Shown here piece by piece: positions 63,981-64,000 of a stretch of DNA of 64,000 nucleotides. The stretch comes from a virus. Made by a program: the position numbers and the translations under genes. The first letter of the stretch is position 1; the number at the start of each line of letters is the position of its first letter. Location: positions 1-64,000 of the IMG/VR virus record IMGVR_UViG_3300028840_008180; one strand, 5' to 3'. The notes beneath the pieces are model-generated. The model made no database searches, was not told the DNA's origin, and saw only the letters and a list, made by a program, of their open reading frames with translations.

Positions 63981-64000
63981 ATCACCACCTGTAGTATCTT

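Noticed and set aside
1-64000. CRISPR array, transposase or integrase
   Set aside because: No spaced identical repeats of CRISPR type and no DDE, HUH or tyrosine/serine recombinase motifs seen; the intein endonuclease is the only clear mobile part.

Overview
The window is a dense stretch of a large tailed-phage (myovirus) genome with T4-like core genes, carrying almost no non-coding DNA and genes on both strands with frequent switches. The T4-like assignment rests on a neck protein (gp13-like), tail sheath stabiliser (gp15-like), tail sheath (gp18), three tail-tube (gp19) paralogues, a gp26-type baseplate protein, a gp55-type late sigma factor, SbcC/SbcD-type recombination nuclease (gp46/gp47) and a UvsW-type helicase. 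The phage-encoded EF-Tu reads closest, from memory, to planctomycete EF-Tu, so a planctomycete host is my working inference; no host gene is present to prove it.

Layout. 0-13.6 kb: virion genes; gp13-like on minus and the gp15-sheath-tube series on plus are separated by a 6.3 kb block of unknown and paralogous genes bounded by a 31-bp inverted repeat. 13.6-20.2 kb: late sigma factor and a possible co-activator, a glycosyltransferase, DHFR, thymidylate synthase and small membrane or zinc-finger proteins. 20.2-23.4 kb: baseplate protein with a probable -1 frameshift extension, virion proteins and a naturally double-His6 zinc-ribbon protein. 23.5-37.3 kb: a decayed tandem duplication, a PD-(D/E)XK nuclease, a class II glutamine amidotransferase, CTP synthase, a class II (B12) ribonucleotide reductase, gp46 with an intein in its Walker A motif, and gp47. 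37.4-44.9 kb: 14 tRNA genes interleaved with EF-Tu and a 2H phosphoesterase. 44.9-60 kb: small unknown proteins mixed with a large glycan-modification set. 60-64 kb: a minus-strand operon ending in six tandem paralogues that run to the window edge.

The genes suggest a phage that makes its own nucleotides (CTP, dTMP, dNTP, folate), supplies part of the translation apparatus, and carries many glycan-active enzymes (GT2, GT8, GT11, KpsS/C-like, pyruvyltransferase-like, sulfotransferase, FkbM). The tRNA set is selective: seven Leu, five Ser, one Tyr and one Phe, covering every Leu and Ser codon box, next to a phage EF-Tu.

The strongest candidates for something new are: (1) a short N-terminal motif resembling the T4 capsid-targeting sequence on about a dozen unrelated small proteins, with a related motif on the six-gene array at 62-64 kb; (2) the Leu/Ser/Tyr tRNA set plus EF-Tu; (3) the frameshift at 21.45 kb; (4) nine long, nearly perfect palindromes with mostly 3-5 nt loops inside unrelated coding regions; and (5) a group of genes with a TATA-like box only 4-8 nt before ATG and no Shine-Dalgarno, suggesting leaderless late messages.
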